The notes beneath the pieces are model-generated. The model did not search any database and was not told the origin of the DNA. It worked only from the letters and a program-made list of their open reading frames with translations. Below are positions 8,396 through 15,495 of a stretch of DNA of 15,912 nucleotides, one piece after another (position 1 is the stretch's first letter; the number at the start of each line of letters is the position of its first letter). Location of the stretch: NCBI GenBank assembly GCA_038087015.1, contig JASBNA010000166.1:1-15912 (forward strand), written 5' to 3'. The DNA is from Cerrena zonata. Lineage: Eukaryota > Basidiomycota > Agaricomycetes > Polyporales > Cerrenaceae. The position numbers were made by a program, and so were the translations under genes.

Positions 8396-8485
8396 ATGTT
8401 TAGTGTGAGACATCTCAAAATTTTTTTTTCTGAGAGAAGACAAATTTTCAGCTCCCAATGGGAGAATACAAGCACACGATCCTAG
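8396..8485 (+). other. Possible uORF 2 of SPE4 (29 codons, ends 4 nt before the SPE4 ATG)
   Basis: ATG 8396 opens a 29-codon frame beginning MFSVRHLKIFF and ending at TAG 8483-8485, four bases before the SPE4 start and in a different frame. If transcribed, ribosomes finishing it would lie on top of the main ATG, a layout that can limit main-frame translation. Alternatively, transcription starts within 8399-8489 and omits it. Confidence 0.35.
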
Positions 8486-8489
8486 CAAG

Positions 8490-9416
8490 ATGTCAGAGTT
8501 AGATCTTGGTTCTTTCACTCATCCAAGTATAAGCCAGGTTGGTGGGAAGTACTGGTTTTACGAGAAGGACGAGCAGTCATTCCCCGGACAATCATTTGGA
8601 TTAGAGATTGAAAAAATTTTACATCATACTCACAGTAAGTATCAAGATATATTAATTTTTAAATCCACCAACTTTGGAAATGTTTTAGTATTGAACGGAA
8701 TCATACAATGCACTGAACGAGATGAATTTGCGTATCAAGAGTTAATAACCCATGTTCCGATCATGTCTCATTCAAACCCTGAAAAAATCTTGGTTATTGG
8801 AGGAGGAGATTGTGGAGTGATAAGAGAAGTTATTAAACATGTTGAGATGGGTACGGTTAAAGAAGTAACCATGGTTGAAATCGACGATATGGTTATCAAA
8901 TTGAGTGCCAAATATTTACCACAAATGGCCAAATTTCATAATGATCCTAGAGTTAAAATCATTATTGATGACGGATTTGAGTATTTAAAATCATTACAAA
9001 CTCAGTCAAATAAATATGATGTTATAATAACTGACTCTTCTGATCCTGAAGGTCCTGCTGAAGAATTTTTCAAAGTTAATTATTTTAATTTATTACTTAA
9101 TGCATTAAATGAAAATGGTATTGTTATAATGCAGAGTAGTGAGAATATTTGGCTTAATATAAATTATTTGAAAACTCTTCTTGTTAATGCAAAACAGGTT
9201 TTCCATAACGTGAGATACTTACAATGCTATATGCCGCTGTATACTTCTGGTCAATTGGGTTTAATCGTGGCTACTAATGATTGCCAAAATGATTTATCTT
9301 CTCCGCAAAGATCATTACCTGCTGATAAGCAGTCTCAGTTTAAATACTATAACGGTGCCGTACATCAAGCGTCTTTTGTATTACCCAACTGGGCCCATTC
9401 ACTATTAAATAACTAA
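8490..9416 (+). CDS. SPE4: Spermine synthase Spe4
   Basis: Spe4 is an aminopropyltransferase that makes spermine from spermidine and decarboxylated S-adenosylmethionine in the cytoplasm. The 308-residue protein is full length. It matches Spe4 rather than Spe3 in several blocks: IIQCTERDEFAYQELITHVP, TMVEIDD, IVIMQSSENIWLN, YTSGQLGLIV and the tail KYYNGAVHQASFVLPNWA. The catalytic-site signature TDSSDPEGPAE is intact (181-191). Two normally conserved positions differ: GGGDGG is GGGDCG (Cys108, codon TGT 8811-8813), and the usual LDG reads LNG (Asn69). Both lie at or near the cofactor or substrate pocket, so activity may be altered (inference). Residue 250 is a CTG codon where yeast Spe3 and Spe4 have Thr, so Ser is likely. 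The start is ATG 8490, the first Met of the conserved frame. Confidence 0.92.
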   Translation: MSELDLGSFTHPSISQVGGKYWFYEKDEQSFPGQSFGLEIEKILHHTHSKYQDILIFKSTNFGNVLVLNGIIQCTERDEFAYQELITHVPIMSHSNPEKILVIGGGDCGVIREVIKHVEMGTVKEVTMVEIDDMVIKLSAKYLPQMAKFHNDPRVKIIIDDGFEYLKSLQTQSNKYDVIITDSSDPEGPAEEFFKVNYFNLLLNALNENGIVIMQSSENIWLNINYLKTLLVNAKQVFHNVRYLQCYMPLYTSGQLGLIVATNDCQNDLSSPQRSLPADKQSQFKYYNGAVHQASFVLPNWAHSLLNN

Positions 9417-9439
9417 GTAATAACTAATAATACGCATTT

Positions 9440-9580
9440 TCAAATCGTAACTGGGACGAAATAGTGTAAAAATTGAATAGCAGTCTTTCTAGCATACTTT
9501 AAAACGAACTTAAGGTCTTCGCCCGTAATCTGTTCTGCGTCTAATTGAAGAAACTCATCAATACTCATAAGTGGGTTCAT
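9440..9580 (-). CDS. Candidate 46-residue protein, antisense-oriented just downstream of SPE4
   Basis: On the minus strand, ATG 9578-9580 opens a frame to TGA 9440-9442. The peptide begins MNPLMSIDEFLQLDAEQITG and ends with a basic-then-hydrophobic helix, LKFVLKYARKTAIQFLHYFVPVTI. The ATG has A at -3 (CCAAG ATG). An acidic amphipathic start followed by an Arg/Lys-flanked hydrophobic end resembles small membrane-associated or mitochondrial proteins, but I recognise no family. Its stop lies only 24 bases from the SPE4 stop, in convergent orientation. A frame of this length can occur by chance, so this is a candidate only. Confidence 0.4.
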   Translation of the reverse strand: MNPLMSIDEFLQLDAEQITGEDLKFVLKYARKTAIQFLHYFVPVTI

Positions 9581-9615
9581 CTTGGTTATTACTTAATATA
9601 GATTATCCATTATAT

Positions 9616-9735
9616 GGACTTCCTGTAATTTACATTATACGGACATCCTATTTATATTATAGGTCCTTCCAATATTTTATAATATAGGTCCTTCCAATAT
9701 TTTATAATATAGATACTTCGTAAAATTCATATATT
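9616..9735. repeat. Degenerate minisatellite, units of 21-25 bp
   Basis: Two adjacent identical 25-base units (9662-9686 and 9687-9711) begin GGTCCTTCCAATATTTT. They are flanked by diverged copies starting GGACTTCC (9616), GGACATCC (9641) and GATACTTC (9712). This gives about five units, consistent with an old tandem duplication. Confidence 0.65.
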
Positions 9736-9864
9736 AATTTAACTCTTTTGGATTCTTGTGATAACTACAACCATGTTACTTTTATTCAAGCCGCTTATTG
9801 TTCTCGCCCATAGTTCTTTCAGGGATCTACTCAGCTCTTCTCGTTACTCGTTTAGTCCTGAGCA

Positions 9865-9925
9865 GTTCTCTTCCAGGATAGTTCTCTTCTAGGATAGTTC
9901 TACTCAGTTGTCAGTTGTCAGTTGT
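9865..9925. repeat. Two short tandem repeats: 16 bp x2 and 7 bp x3
   Basis: GTTCTCTTCCAGGATA (9865-9880) is followed by GTTCTCTTCTAGGATA (9881-9896), differing by one base. CAGTTGT then occurs three times in a row at 9905-9925. Both lie upstream of the TATA-like sequence ahead of RBF1. Confidence 0.6.
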
Positions 9926-9982
9926 CAGTGTTCTGTAGTTGCAAATATATAAATGTCGCGCGGAATGTCGTATCAGTGTCGT

Positions 9983-9995
9983 GCACCCGTACCCA
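9983..9995 (+). promoter_or_regulatory. RPG-box (Rap1/Rbf1-type) like site upstream of RBF1
   Basis: GCACCCGTACCCA matches 11 of 13 positions of the yeast RPG box (ACACCCRYACAYM). Rbf1 of Candida albicans was first described as an RPG-box-binding protein, so the site could allow self-regulation. Binding is not shown by sequence. Confidence 0.4.
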
Positions 9996-10437
9996 CCCGC
10001 TTACCTAATCACACAGAAAAATTGGTGATGGTCGTGTCCCGTTGCCCAACCAATGAAACATCAAAAAAAAATCAAAACAACCAAAAAATCCACATTTCCA
10101 ACTTTTTGTTTTTAACAAATTTACACTACTACCATTTAACACGACCATCACCGAACCAATACACTACACTCTACTTAGAAAAAAAGAGGTCCCCATATCT
10201 TACAGGGTAGTTCAGTGACAATATTCCAAATTTGCAACCCAATCTAGTGATAATCAGTGAGTTTGGCTAATTACAACTTGAACAACGAAATTGAAGCGGG
10301 TTAAGATCATTAACTTATTACTATTCAGGTGGAAAACTTCTAAGCAATTTTATTTGACCCGAAGTGTTTCCATACCCCAAGACTTGTTTATATTTTTGTC
10401 AGTGCTATTTTTCTTTGTTTTGATTGATTGATTAACA

Positions 10438-12042
10438 ATGTCCCATAATCCAGAGGAAGAGTACCCCAATAACATTGATGAACAACTCTTGACTGCAGTT
10501 AAAGATCAAGTTGGTAATCATCAAGATTTAGAAGATGCCCGGGTTAAATTGGAAGAAATTGCTTCTGCTGCTGCGTTGGCTGAAAAACAGGAACGAGAAC
10601 ATCATAATCAGCATCAACAACCTCAACCCCATCACCATCTTCAACAACAACAACAAAACCACCAGTTGAACCATCTTGATGGTGGCCATCCGGCTGATGC
10701 TCTTCAATTGGATCAACAAGTGCACCATCATCAACAACACCAACAACAACAGCAGCAGCAGCAACAGGTCCACCACCACCATCAACACCAACAGCAGCAG
10801 CAACAACAGCAACAGCAGCAACAACATCACCACCATCACCAACAACAACACCAACAACATCAACAACAACACCAATTGAATTATAACCCCCACGATGATT
10901 CGGAGTATAATATACAGATTCCTGATCCAATCATGGATTCCAAACTGAAAATTTACCCGGTTAGTGAAAATACCATCACTGCTGAAGGAAATTTGATTAC
11001 CAGACCATTCCCAGAACAAGTTTTTGAAAATAGAGAAGATTTAAATGAATTTATTCAAGAATTTGCCAGAGATAATGGGTTTGGTGTGGTTATTGCTCAT
11101 TCCAATAAAAAGGCAATTTACTATACTTGTGAATTGGGTGGTCGTTATCGTCATAAAAAAACTAAAAAGGATTCAAATGGTGATAATAATGATTCTGCTA
11201 GTCCTGTAAGTAATTCAGGAGTTGATATTGGTAACGGTTATATACTAGATCCAAATACAAAAACTAAAAAATTAAGATGTCCATTTTCAATGACTGCTTC
11301 TTTTAAAAAATCAACTTCAATTTGGACATTAAGAACCACTTGTAATGAACATAATCATCCTCAATTAGATCCTTTATCAAATCATCCAATGTTAAGAAAA
11401 CGTTCTGATGAATTAAATTTATTAATTCTTGATTTATATAAAGTTGGTACTAAACCTTCTCATATTGAAAAAAAAATTAAAGAACAATATCCTGATGTGT
11501 TAATAAAACGTGAAGATATTTATAATGAAATCAGAGGCTATAAGAGAAAATTGAAAAAACAACATAGATTTGTTTCAAATTCAAATCCAAACTCAATGAA
11601 TTCTTCTAAAAATTTTAATTCAAGAAGGGTGGTTCAAGCTGCTCAAGCTGCTCAACAATTAGTACCAAATGTTTCTAATTCGAATTATCAACATATGTTG
11701 GAATCAAATGGTGATCATGGTCAAGATGATTCTCAACATCATCATAATCATGGTATCACTGAAAGAGCTATCGAATTAGAAATTGAACGTCAACAACAAG
11801 AAGCTGAATTACAACGTCAATTACAACAAGCTCAACAAGCCGATTCTCAAAATCAATTAGATGAACAACAATTACAACATTATCAACAACAATTAGAAAA
11901 TATCGGAGATGATACCGATAATAATGATAACACTGCTGCCGCTGCAATCGCTGCCGTTGCAGCAAGTGCCGGTCAAAATCACGGCCATAATACTCATGAC
12001 TTATCAATGGAAAATATCGATAGTAGATTAGTTGGTGAGTAG
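10438..12042 (+). CDS. RBF1: Rbf1-like DNA-binding regulator (Gln/His-rich, FAR1/WRKY-GCM1-type zinc domain)
   Basis: RBF1 of Candida albicans encodes a glutamine-rich RPG-box-binding transcription factor that affects filamentous growth. This 534-residue protein has the same build and about the same length. After an acidic, helical N-terminus (to about 53), a Gln/His tract of about 90 residues (55-147) is encoded almost wholly by CAN codons. A single DNA-binding domain spans about 190-310: PFPEQVFENREDLNEFIQEF, then Cys231, Cys281 and His305-X-His307. This spacing fits the FAR1/WRKY-GCM1 type of zinc domain. The basic stretch GYKRKLKKQHR follows at about 360-375. The C-terminus is Gln-rich with an Ala run (TAAAAIAAVAASA). 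The start is ATG 10438-10440, with long T-rich leader DNA ahead. It converges on the ECM25-like gene. Confidence 0.82.
   Translation: MSHNPEEEYPNNIDEQLLTAVKDQVGNHQDLEDARVKLEEIASAAALAEKQEREHHNQHQQPQPHHHLQQQQQNHQLNHLDGGHPADALQLDQQVHHHQQHQQQQQQQQQVHHHHQHQQQQQQQQQQQQHHHHHQQQHQQHQQQHQLNYNPHDDSEYNIQIPDPIMDSKLKIYPVSENTITAEGNLITRPFPEQVFENREDLNEFIQEFARDNGFGVVIAHSNKKAIYYTCELGGRYRHKKTKKDSNGDNNDSASPVSNSGVDIGNGYILDPNTKTKKLRCPFSMTASFKKSTSIWTLRTTCNEHNHPQLDPLSNHPMLRKRSDELNLLILDLYKVGTKPSHIEKKIKEQYPDVLIKREDIYNEIRGYKRKLKKQHRFVSNSNPNSMNSSKNFNSRRVVQAAQAAQQLVPNVSNSNYQHMLESNGDHGQDDSQHHHNHGITERAIELEIERQQQEAELQRQLQQAQQADSQNQLDEQQLQHYQQQLENIGDDTDNNDNTAAAAIAAVAASAGQNHGHNTHDLSMENIDSRLVGE
10600..10878 (+). repeat. CAA/CAG/CAC/CAT codon tract encoding poly-Gln/His in RBF1
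   Basis: Nearly every codon in this stretch is CAN, giving runs of up to about 12 Gln interleaved with His clusters. The mix of CAA and CAG is interrupted enough to slow slippage, but length variation between strains is expected. Confidence 0.8.
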
Positions 12043-12463
12043 TTCTAACCCAATAGTAAAGAAGAAAAAAATCAATCAAATAAAAGAAAAAAAAAATTTT
12101 TTTATCCTTAACGTCTTTGCTTATGTTCTCTTCATTTGTATTCTTAGTTAGCACTTTAGTAATTCTTCAATAACAAAATGAAAAAAAAAAAAAAAAAATC
12201 CTCTAATATAATCAAAATCTTACTATCTACTTTTGTAAATGAATGCGTTCTGAAGATTAATATATAAAAAATACAAACTAGAATGAAAATTCTGAATACC
12301 TACTGCTAGGAATACGGAAAATTTTGAAGAAAACCGATAACCATAAATTGAATATTGAAAAAAAAAAAAAAATTAATTGTTGCAAAAAAAACCTGAAATA
12401 AACCTATAAATCTTGAATTGATCTTCATTCGTTTTGCTATTGAGTCGTAAAAGAAATGCAAAG
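12043..12463. other. Convergent 3' spacer between RBF1 and the ECM25-like gene
   Basis: AT-rich spacer with A runs at 12181-12198 (18 A) and about 12358-12373 (16 A), likely 3' UTR and polyadenylation DNA. No gene is seen. An open frame at its right end (12306-12497) is a shadow overlapping the ECM25 end. Confidence 0.5.
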
Positions 12464-14338
12464 TTACATACTTCTTAATAATTCTATTCCTTGACATCTT
12501 TCTTCATACAATTTAGCTAATTCTCCAACTTTCCTACCCCTGATGACAGGTTTTTTAACACTTAAACTTGGGGTGGAAGAATGGGATATTTGGCCTTGAT
12601 TAAACGTGAAACTTGATTTAGTTCGAAGATGATTATTACCGATATTGGAGCCATTAGCATTTTTTTGACTTGAAGTTGATACCGAAGAAGAAGTAGTACT
12701 TACTGATGCAGAAGATGAGTTAACACTTGATAAAGAAGATGAATGAGCTGAATTTAACGAAGTCACTGATGGTTTTTTAACTGGATTTAGTTTTGACTTT
12801 TGTGCTGGGAATTGAAACGTTGAATTACCGAGTGATGGTTTCTTTTCATGTTGTGCTGGACGATCATTTTGCTTGGATGTAACCGGAGAATTTGATCTTG
12901 GTGTTGGTGGAGTCGTTTTATTGGGGCTTGACAGAGGAGTAATATTTTGGTTTTTTTGCTGTTTTTGTAGTTGATTGATCAAATTATTATTATTACCTAA
13001 AACTGTGGTTGGAGTGAAAGTTTTATTTACTTCTTCTTCACTTTGACTTCCTTCCTCTTCTTCTTCCTCTTCTTCCATCGTAATGTCATAAGATAAATCA
13101 TACGAGTCATCCAATTTATTTTGATCTAATTCCTCACCTTTTATAATTTGATCAATTGATGGAAACTTCTCTTGATATAATGGTCGAATTTGGGGCCAAA
13201 AATCTAAATAATTTTTGAAAATTCTCGTTATAATTAAGACTCGATCTTTATTTTGCAGGGAGATCAACTCTTGACTAATGCAATAACTTAAACATTTTGA
13301 CATTGATAATGAAGTATGTTTTGTCAACGATGGATTTGAAATAATCCTAGAACATAATTGTAATAATTGATATAGAACCATACCGTAATGATTATCTTCA
13401 AATGTATTATAATGAGACATTAGTTTGTTGAAGGAACTTAAAGTATTTTCAAAATTATTCTTAATTGGTAAACTTACGATTGATGCTGAAATTAAGGGTT
13501 GAGGAAGATCCATTAATAATTTCTTGAAAGTTGTTGCAATACAATATAAATCCCAATCATTTATCCAAATCAATTGATTTCTTTTAATACATTGATATAA
13601 GATATCAGTATTAGCTTTATTACCAGGTTTATGAAATATTAATTCAACTTTATCACCAAATAAATTTATAATGTTAAAAATTTGATAAAAATGATGGAAG
13701 AAAATTGGATTTAAATGTTGATTAATTTTAGTAGTATCATTAATGATATAATTAATTGGGAAAGTAAAAGTAATGTTTGGTTCTAATAGTAAATCATGTT
13801 TATAAACGTTTAAAGATAATTTCAATCTTCTAATATCAATATAAAATGTTAATTGAGATAATGTACTGCAATTAACAACTAAATTTGGAGGTAAAGATAA
13901 TAAAACTGAAGAATTATTACTAACTTGATTAAATGAATCACTTAAATTGAAATTATTAAAACTTTCAAAAGCTTTATTAAGACTTGATAAATTTTTTTTA
14001 GTAAAATTATAATTAGTTAAAATTTGAGTAATTGATTTAACAAACCAACTATCATGAACTGTTATGATTTTATTCAAGTTATCCAAATTATTGATTTTAT
14101 TATCAGATGAAAGAAAAGTCTTCAAAAATTTAATACCCCATATCCAACTAATCTTGTTGAGTCCACAACTAAGCATAACCAAAACATATGGATGTTTGGG
14201 TAATACATTCATTAAGGTAGGGATGAATTCATCGTAATTGATCAAGTCAGGGGATGGTAAGAAAGATGTATCAAATACATATATAGGAAGGTTAGTATAT
14301 GCATCTTTTGTATCTGCTTCATAAAAAATACGTTCCAT
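12464..14338 (-). CDS. ECM25: Ecm25-like protein (CRAL-TRIO/Sec14-like plus RhoGAP-like domains)
   Basis: Ecm25 is a yeast protein with a diverged lipid-binding CRAL-TRIO region and a RhoGAP-like region, linked to cell-wall and actin functions. This 624-residue protein fits. Its N-terminal part, from LPIYVFDTSFLPSP through PYVLVMLSCGLNKISWIWGIKFLKTF, resembles a CRAL-TRIO core (about 15-130). The middle (about 190-415) is helical with a RhoGAP-like layout (IWINDWDLYCIATTFKKLLMDLPQPLI, where PLI is typical). I cannot confirm a catalytic Arg finger. Then come an acidic run (about eight Glu), a long Ser/Thr/Asn linker, and a conserved-looking C-terminal block RGRKVGELAKLYEERCQGIELL. The open frame reaches a TTG at 14344; the first ATG is 14336-14338 and is the start used here. 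Identity is by domain layout, so moderate confidence. Confidence 0.68.
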   Translation of the reverse strand: MERIFYEADTKDAYTNLPIYVFDTSFLPSPDLINYDEFIPTLMNVLPKHPYVLVMLSCGLNKISWIWGIKFLKTFLSSDNKINNLDNLNKIITVHDSWFVKSITQILTNYNFTKKNLSSLNKAFESFNNFNLSDSFNQVSNNSSVLLSLPPNLVVNCSTLSQLTFYIDIRRLKLSLNVYKHDLLLEPNITFTFPINYIINDTTKINQHLNPIFFHHFYQIFNIINLFGDKVELIFHKPGNKANTDILYQCIKRNQLIWINDWDLYCIATTFKKLLMDLPQPLISASIVSLPIKNNFENTLSSFNKLMSHYNTFEDNHYGMVLYQLLQLCSRIISNPSLTKHTSLSMSKCLSYCISQELISLQNKDRVLIITRIFKNYLDFWPQIRPLYQEKFPSIDQIIKGEELDQNKLDDSYDLSYDITMEEEEEEEEGSQSEEEVNKTFTPTTVLGNNNNLINQLQKQQKNQNITPLSSPNKTTPPTPRSNSPVTSKQNDRPAQHEKKPSLGNSTFQFPAQKSKLNPVKKPSVTSLNSAHSSSLSSVNSSSASVSTTSSSVSTSSQKNANGSNIGNNHLRTKSSFTFNQGQISHSSTPSLSVKKPVIRGRKVGELAKLYEERCQGIELLRSM

Positions 14339-14428
14339 CTTCAAAGATAAGATTATTGAAACAAATTTTATTGGTGACAGAGATAAATTTATTTGATACT
14401 TTTATTTTATTTGATTCTTTCTCTTTTT

Positions 14429-14542
14429 ATGTATGGCTCTAGTGTCCCACGTCAAGTTTCGATTCTAGAAACTCAAGCTAAGCTTATTGCAAGAGACGAT
14501 GACCTGAGACCTTATATCAAAGGATTATACGACCAAATGTAA
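14429..14542 (+). CDS. Low-confidence 37-residue ORF
   Basis: ATG 14429-14431 to TAA 14540-14542. It begins MYGSSVPRQVSILETQAKLI and ends DDDLRPYIKGLYDQM, with one CTG codon. Composition is protein-like (charged, helical) and unlike the flanking T-rich DNA, but the frame is short and unknown to me. It could be a small gene, an old exon remnant or chance. Confidence 0.22.
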   Translation: MYGSSVPRQVSILETQAKLIARDDDLRPYIKGLYDQM

Positions 14543-15159
14543 TAGAAACAAAGGGAGTGAGGTAACAAATTGAACACTAAATCAACCAAATGGAGTCTTG
14601 TTCGATAATCTGAGCCCAAACCACACTTATACTGATATGATATATCAAGAGCTATTAGTAAAATCAAATATGTAATGATTGAAAATTCTCAAGCAATGCA
14701 CTGATTATTGGAAGCAATAAGAGGTAAACTACTACTTATTGACTCTGTGATGGGTTTTTTTTCCTTGTATTCGTTGTTTTTTGTTATGTTTTCTTTTTTT
14801 TTTTTTGTTATTTGGTCTATTTATTTATTTATGTCAGACTTTGTTCAACCTTTATTATAGGACACTTCTGAGTCTTTTCGAGTCGTTCGAGTCGTTATTT
14901 GTTATTCTTTTCGGGTATGTGGCTGTCCAAAGGGTGTTTTCCAATGGTATGATTCAAAAGAAGATGTAGTCAATTGACTTTTAGCGTATCTTTCCCTTCC
15001 TTGGTGCCTTAATCTGAGTGAGTACTAAATGTTTACTTCAATCTAAAAGTAGTTAATTCAAAAACATTAGCGTGGTGTGGAATATGCAGGATTTTGATTT
15101 TTGGCGGCACGGAGGTATTATTTGGTGCACGAGTGTTGATCTAATGTCTCCTCGATTCT

Positions 15160-15193
15160 AAATGTCGCGACTTTCCCCAAAGTCGCGACATTT
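15160..15193. repeat. Perfect 15-bp inverted repeat (hairpin) with TCGCGA in each arm
   Basis: The arms AAATGTCGCGACTTT (15160-15174) and AAAGTCGCGACATTT (15179-15193) are exact reverse complements around a CCCC loop. Each arm also holds the palindrome TCGCGA. It lies about 300 bases upstream of RPN1. No U-run terminator context fits a eukaryote, so a paired protein-binding site is more likely than a terminator. Confidence 0.85.
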
Positions 15194-15222
15194 TTATGTC
15201 CGTTCGCACGACTCGCTACTTA

Positions 15223-15231
15223 TTTGCCATC
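15223..15231 (-). promoter_or_regulatory. Rpn4-type proteasome element (PACE-like) upstream of RPN1
   Basis: On the minus strand the site reads GATGGCAAA, 8 of 9 matches to the proteasome-associated control element GGTGGCAAA bound by Rpn4. It is about 265 bases upstream of the RPN1 start. The fit of motif and target gene is the main support. Confidence 0.45.
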
Positions 15232-15495
15232 CAAAAAAAACCTTTGTAAATGTGAGCGTTTAAATCAATCAAGAGGAATAGGCTTGTTGAAATAGCTAAG
15301 ATTATCCATTCAATAACCTTGTTATTATACAATTGATATATCGTTTGATATTCACCAGAAGCCAAATTTCCTATTTTGTTACTTGGAGAAGTTTTTGACT
15401 CGTGGATATAGCTATTATTTTCGTTTTTAATAGGTTTTAGTTATTTTTTTTCACTTTCCAGTTGAAGCAAGTTTGAATAGATAAGATATACTATA

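Larger units (their letters stand above)
7464..8489. promoter_or_regulatory. 1-kb divergent region between the Zn2Cys6 gene and SPE4
   Basis: The left part (7480-7590) is AT-rich with repeated ATGTATA/TATAGTATA words, likely the upstream region of the Zn2Cys6 gene. At 7841-7862 the 11-base word AAACCCGACCA is repeated in tandem, running into the palindrome GACCACCGGGTGGTC at 7858-7872. The right part holds tandem repeats with TGACT cores (8272-8356), two upstream ORFs and a small hairpin (8452-8464) just ahead of SPE4. The longer open frames here start at non-ATG codons and show no family features. Confidence 0.5.
9581..10437. promoter_or_regulatory. RBF1 upstream region with minisatellite arrays and an RPG-like site
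   Basis: The region holds, in order, a degenerate array of about 25 bases per unit (9616-9735), two 16-base tandem copies (9865-9896), three 7-base copies (9905-9925), a TATA-like ATATATAAAT (9944-9953), the element AAATGTCGCG (9951-9960) and an RPG-box-like site (9983-9995). The last 200 bases are a T-rich leader to the ATG. An 85-codon ATG frame at 9953-10210 shows no protein-like features. Confidence 0.5.
14339..15495. promoter_or_regulatory. 1.16-kb divergent region between the ECM25-like gene and RPN1
   Basis: AT-rich with T runs at 14757-14806. It contains a possible 37-residue ORF (14429-14542, +), a perfect hairpin (15160-15193) and an Rpn4-like site (15223-15231). The T-rich stretch from about 15420 is a plausible RPN1 core promoter and leader. 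No convincing long gene is present. Confidence 0.5.

Noticed and set aside
8394..8452. Possible 5' UTR intron of SPE4 (GTATGT to TTTTCAG)
   Set aside because: There is no TACTAAC-like branch point and the length would be only about 59 bases, so it is not supported.
9953..10210. 85-codon ATG frame upstream of RBF1
   Set aside because: It has a TATA-like sequence just ahead, but the peptide is low-information and overlaps the RBF1 promoter elements. No family resemblance was seen.
10528..11019. Long minus-strand frames opposite the RBF1 Gln/His tract
   Set aside because: They are shadows of CAN codons, read as poly-Leu/Val/Met; RBF1 on the plus strand has clear domain evidence.
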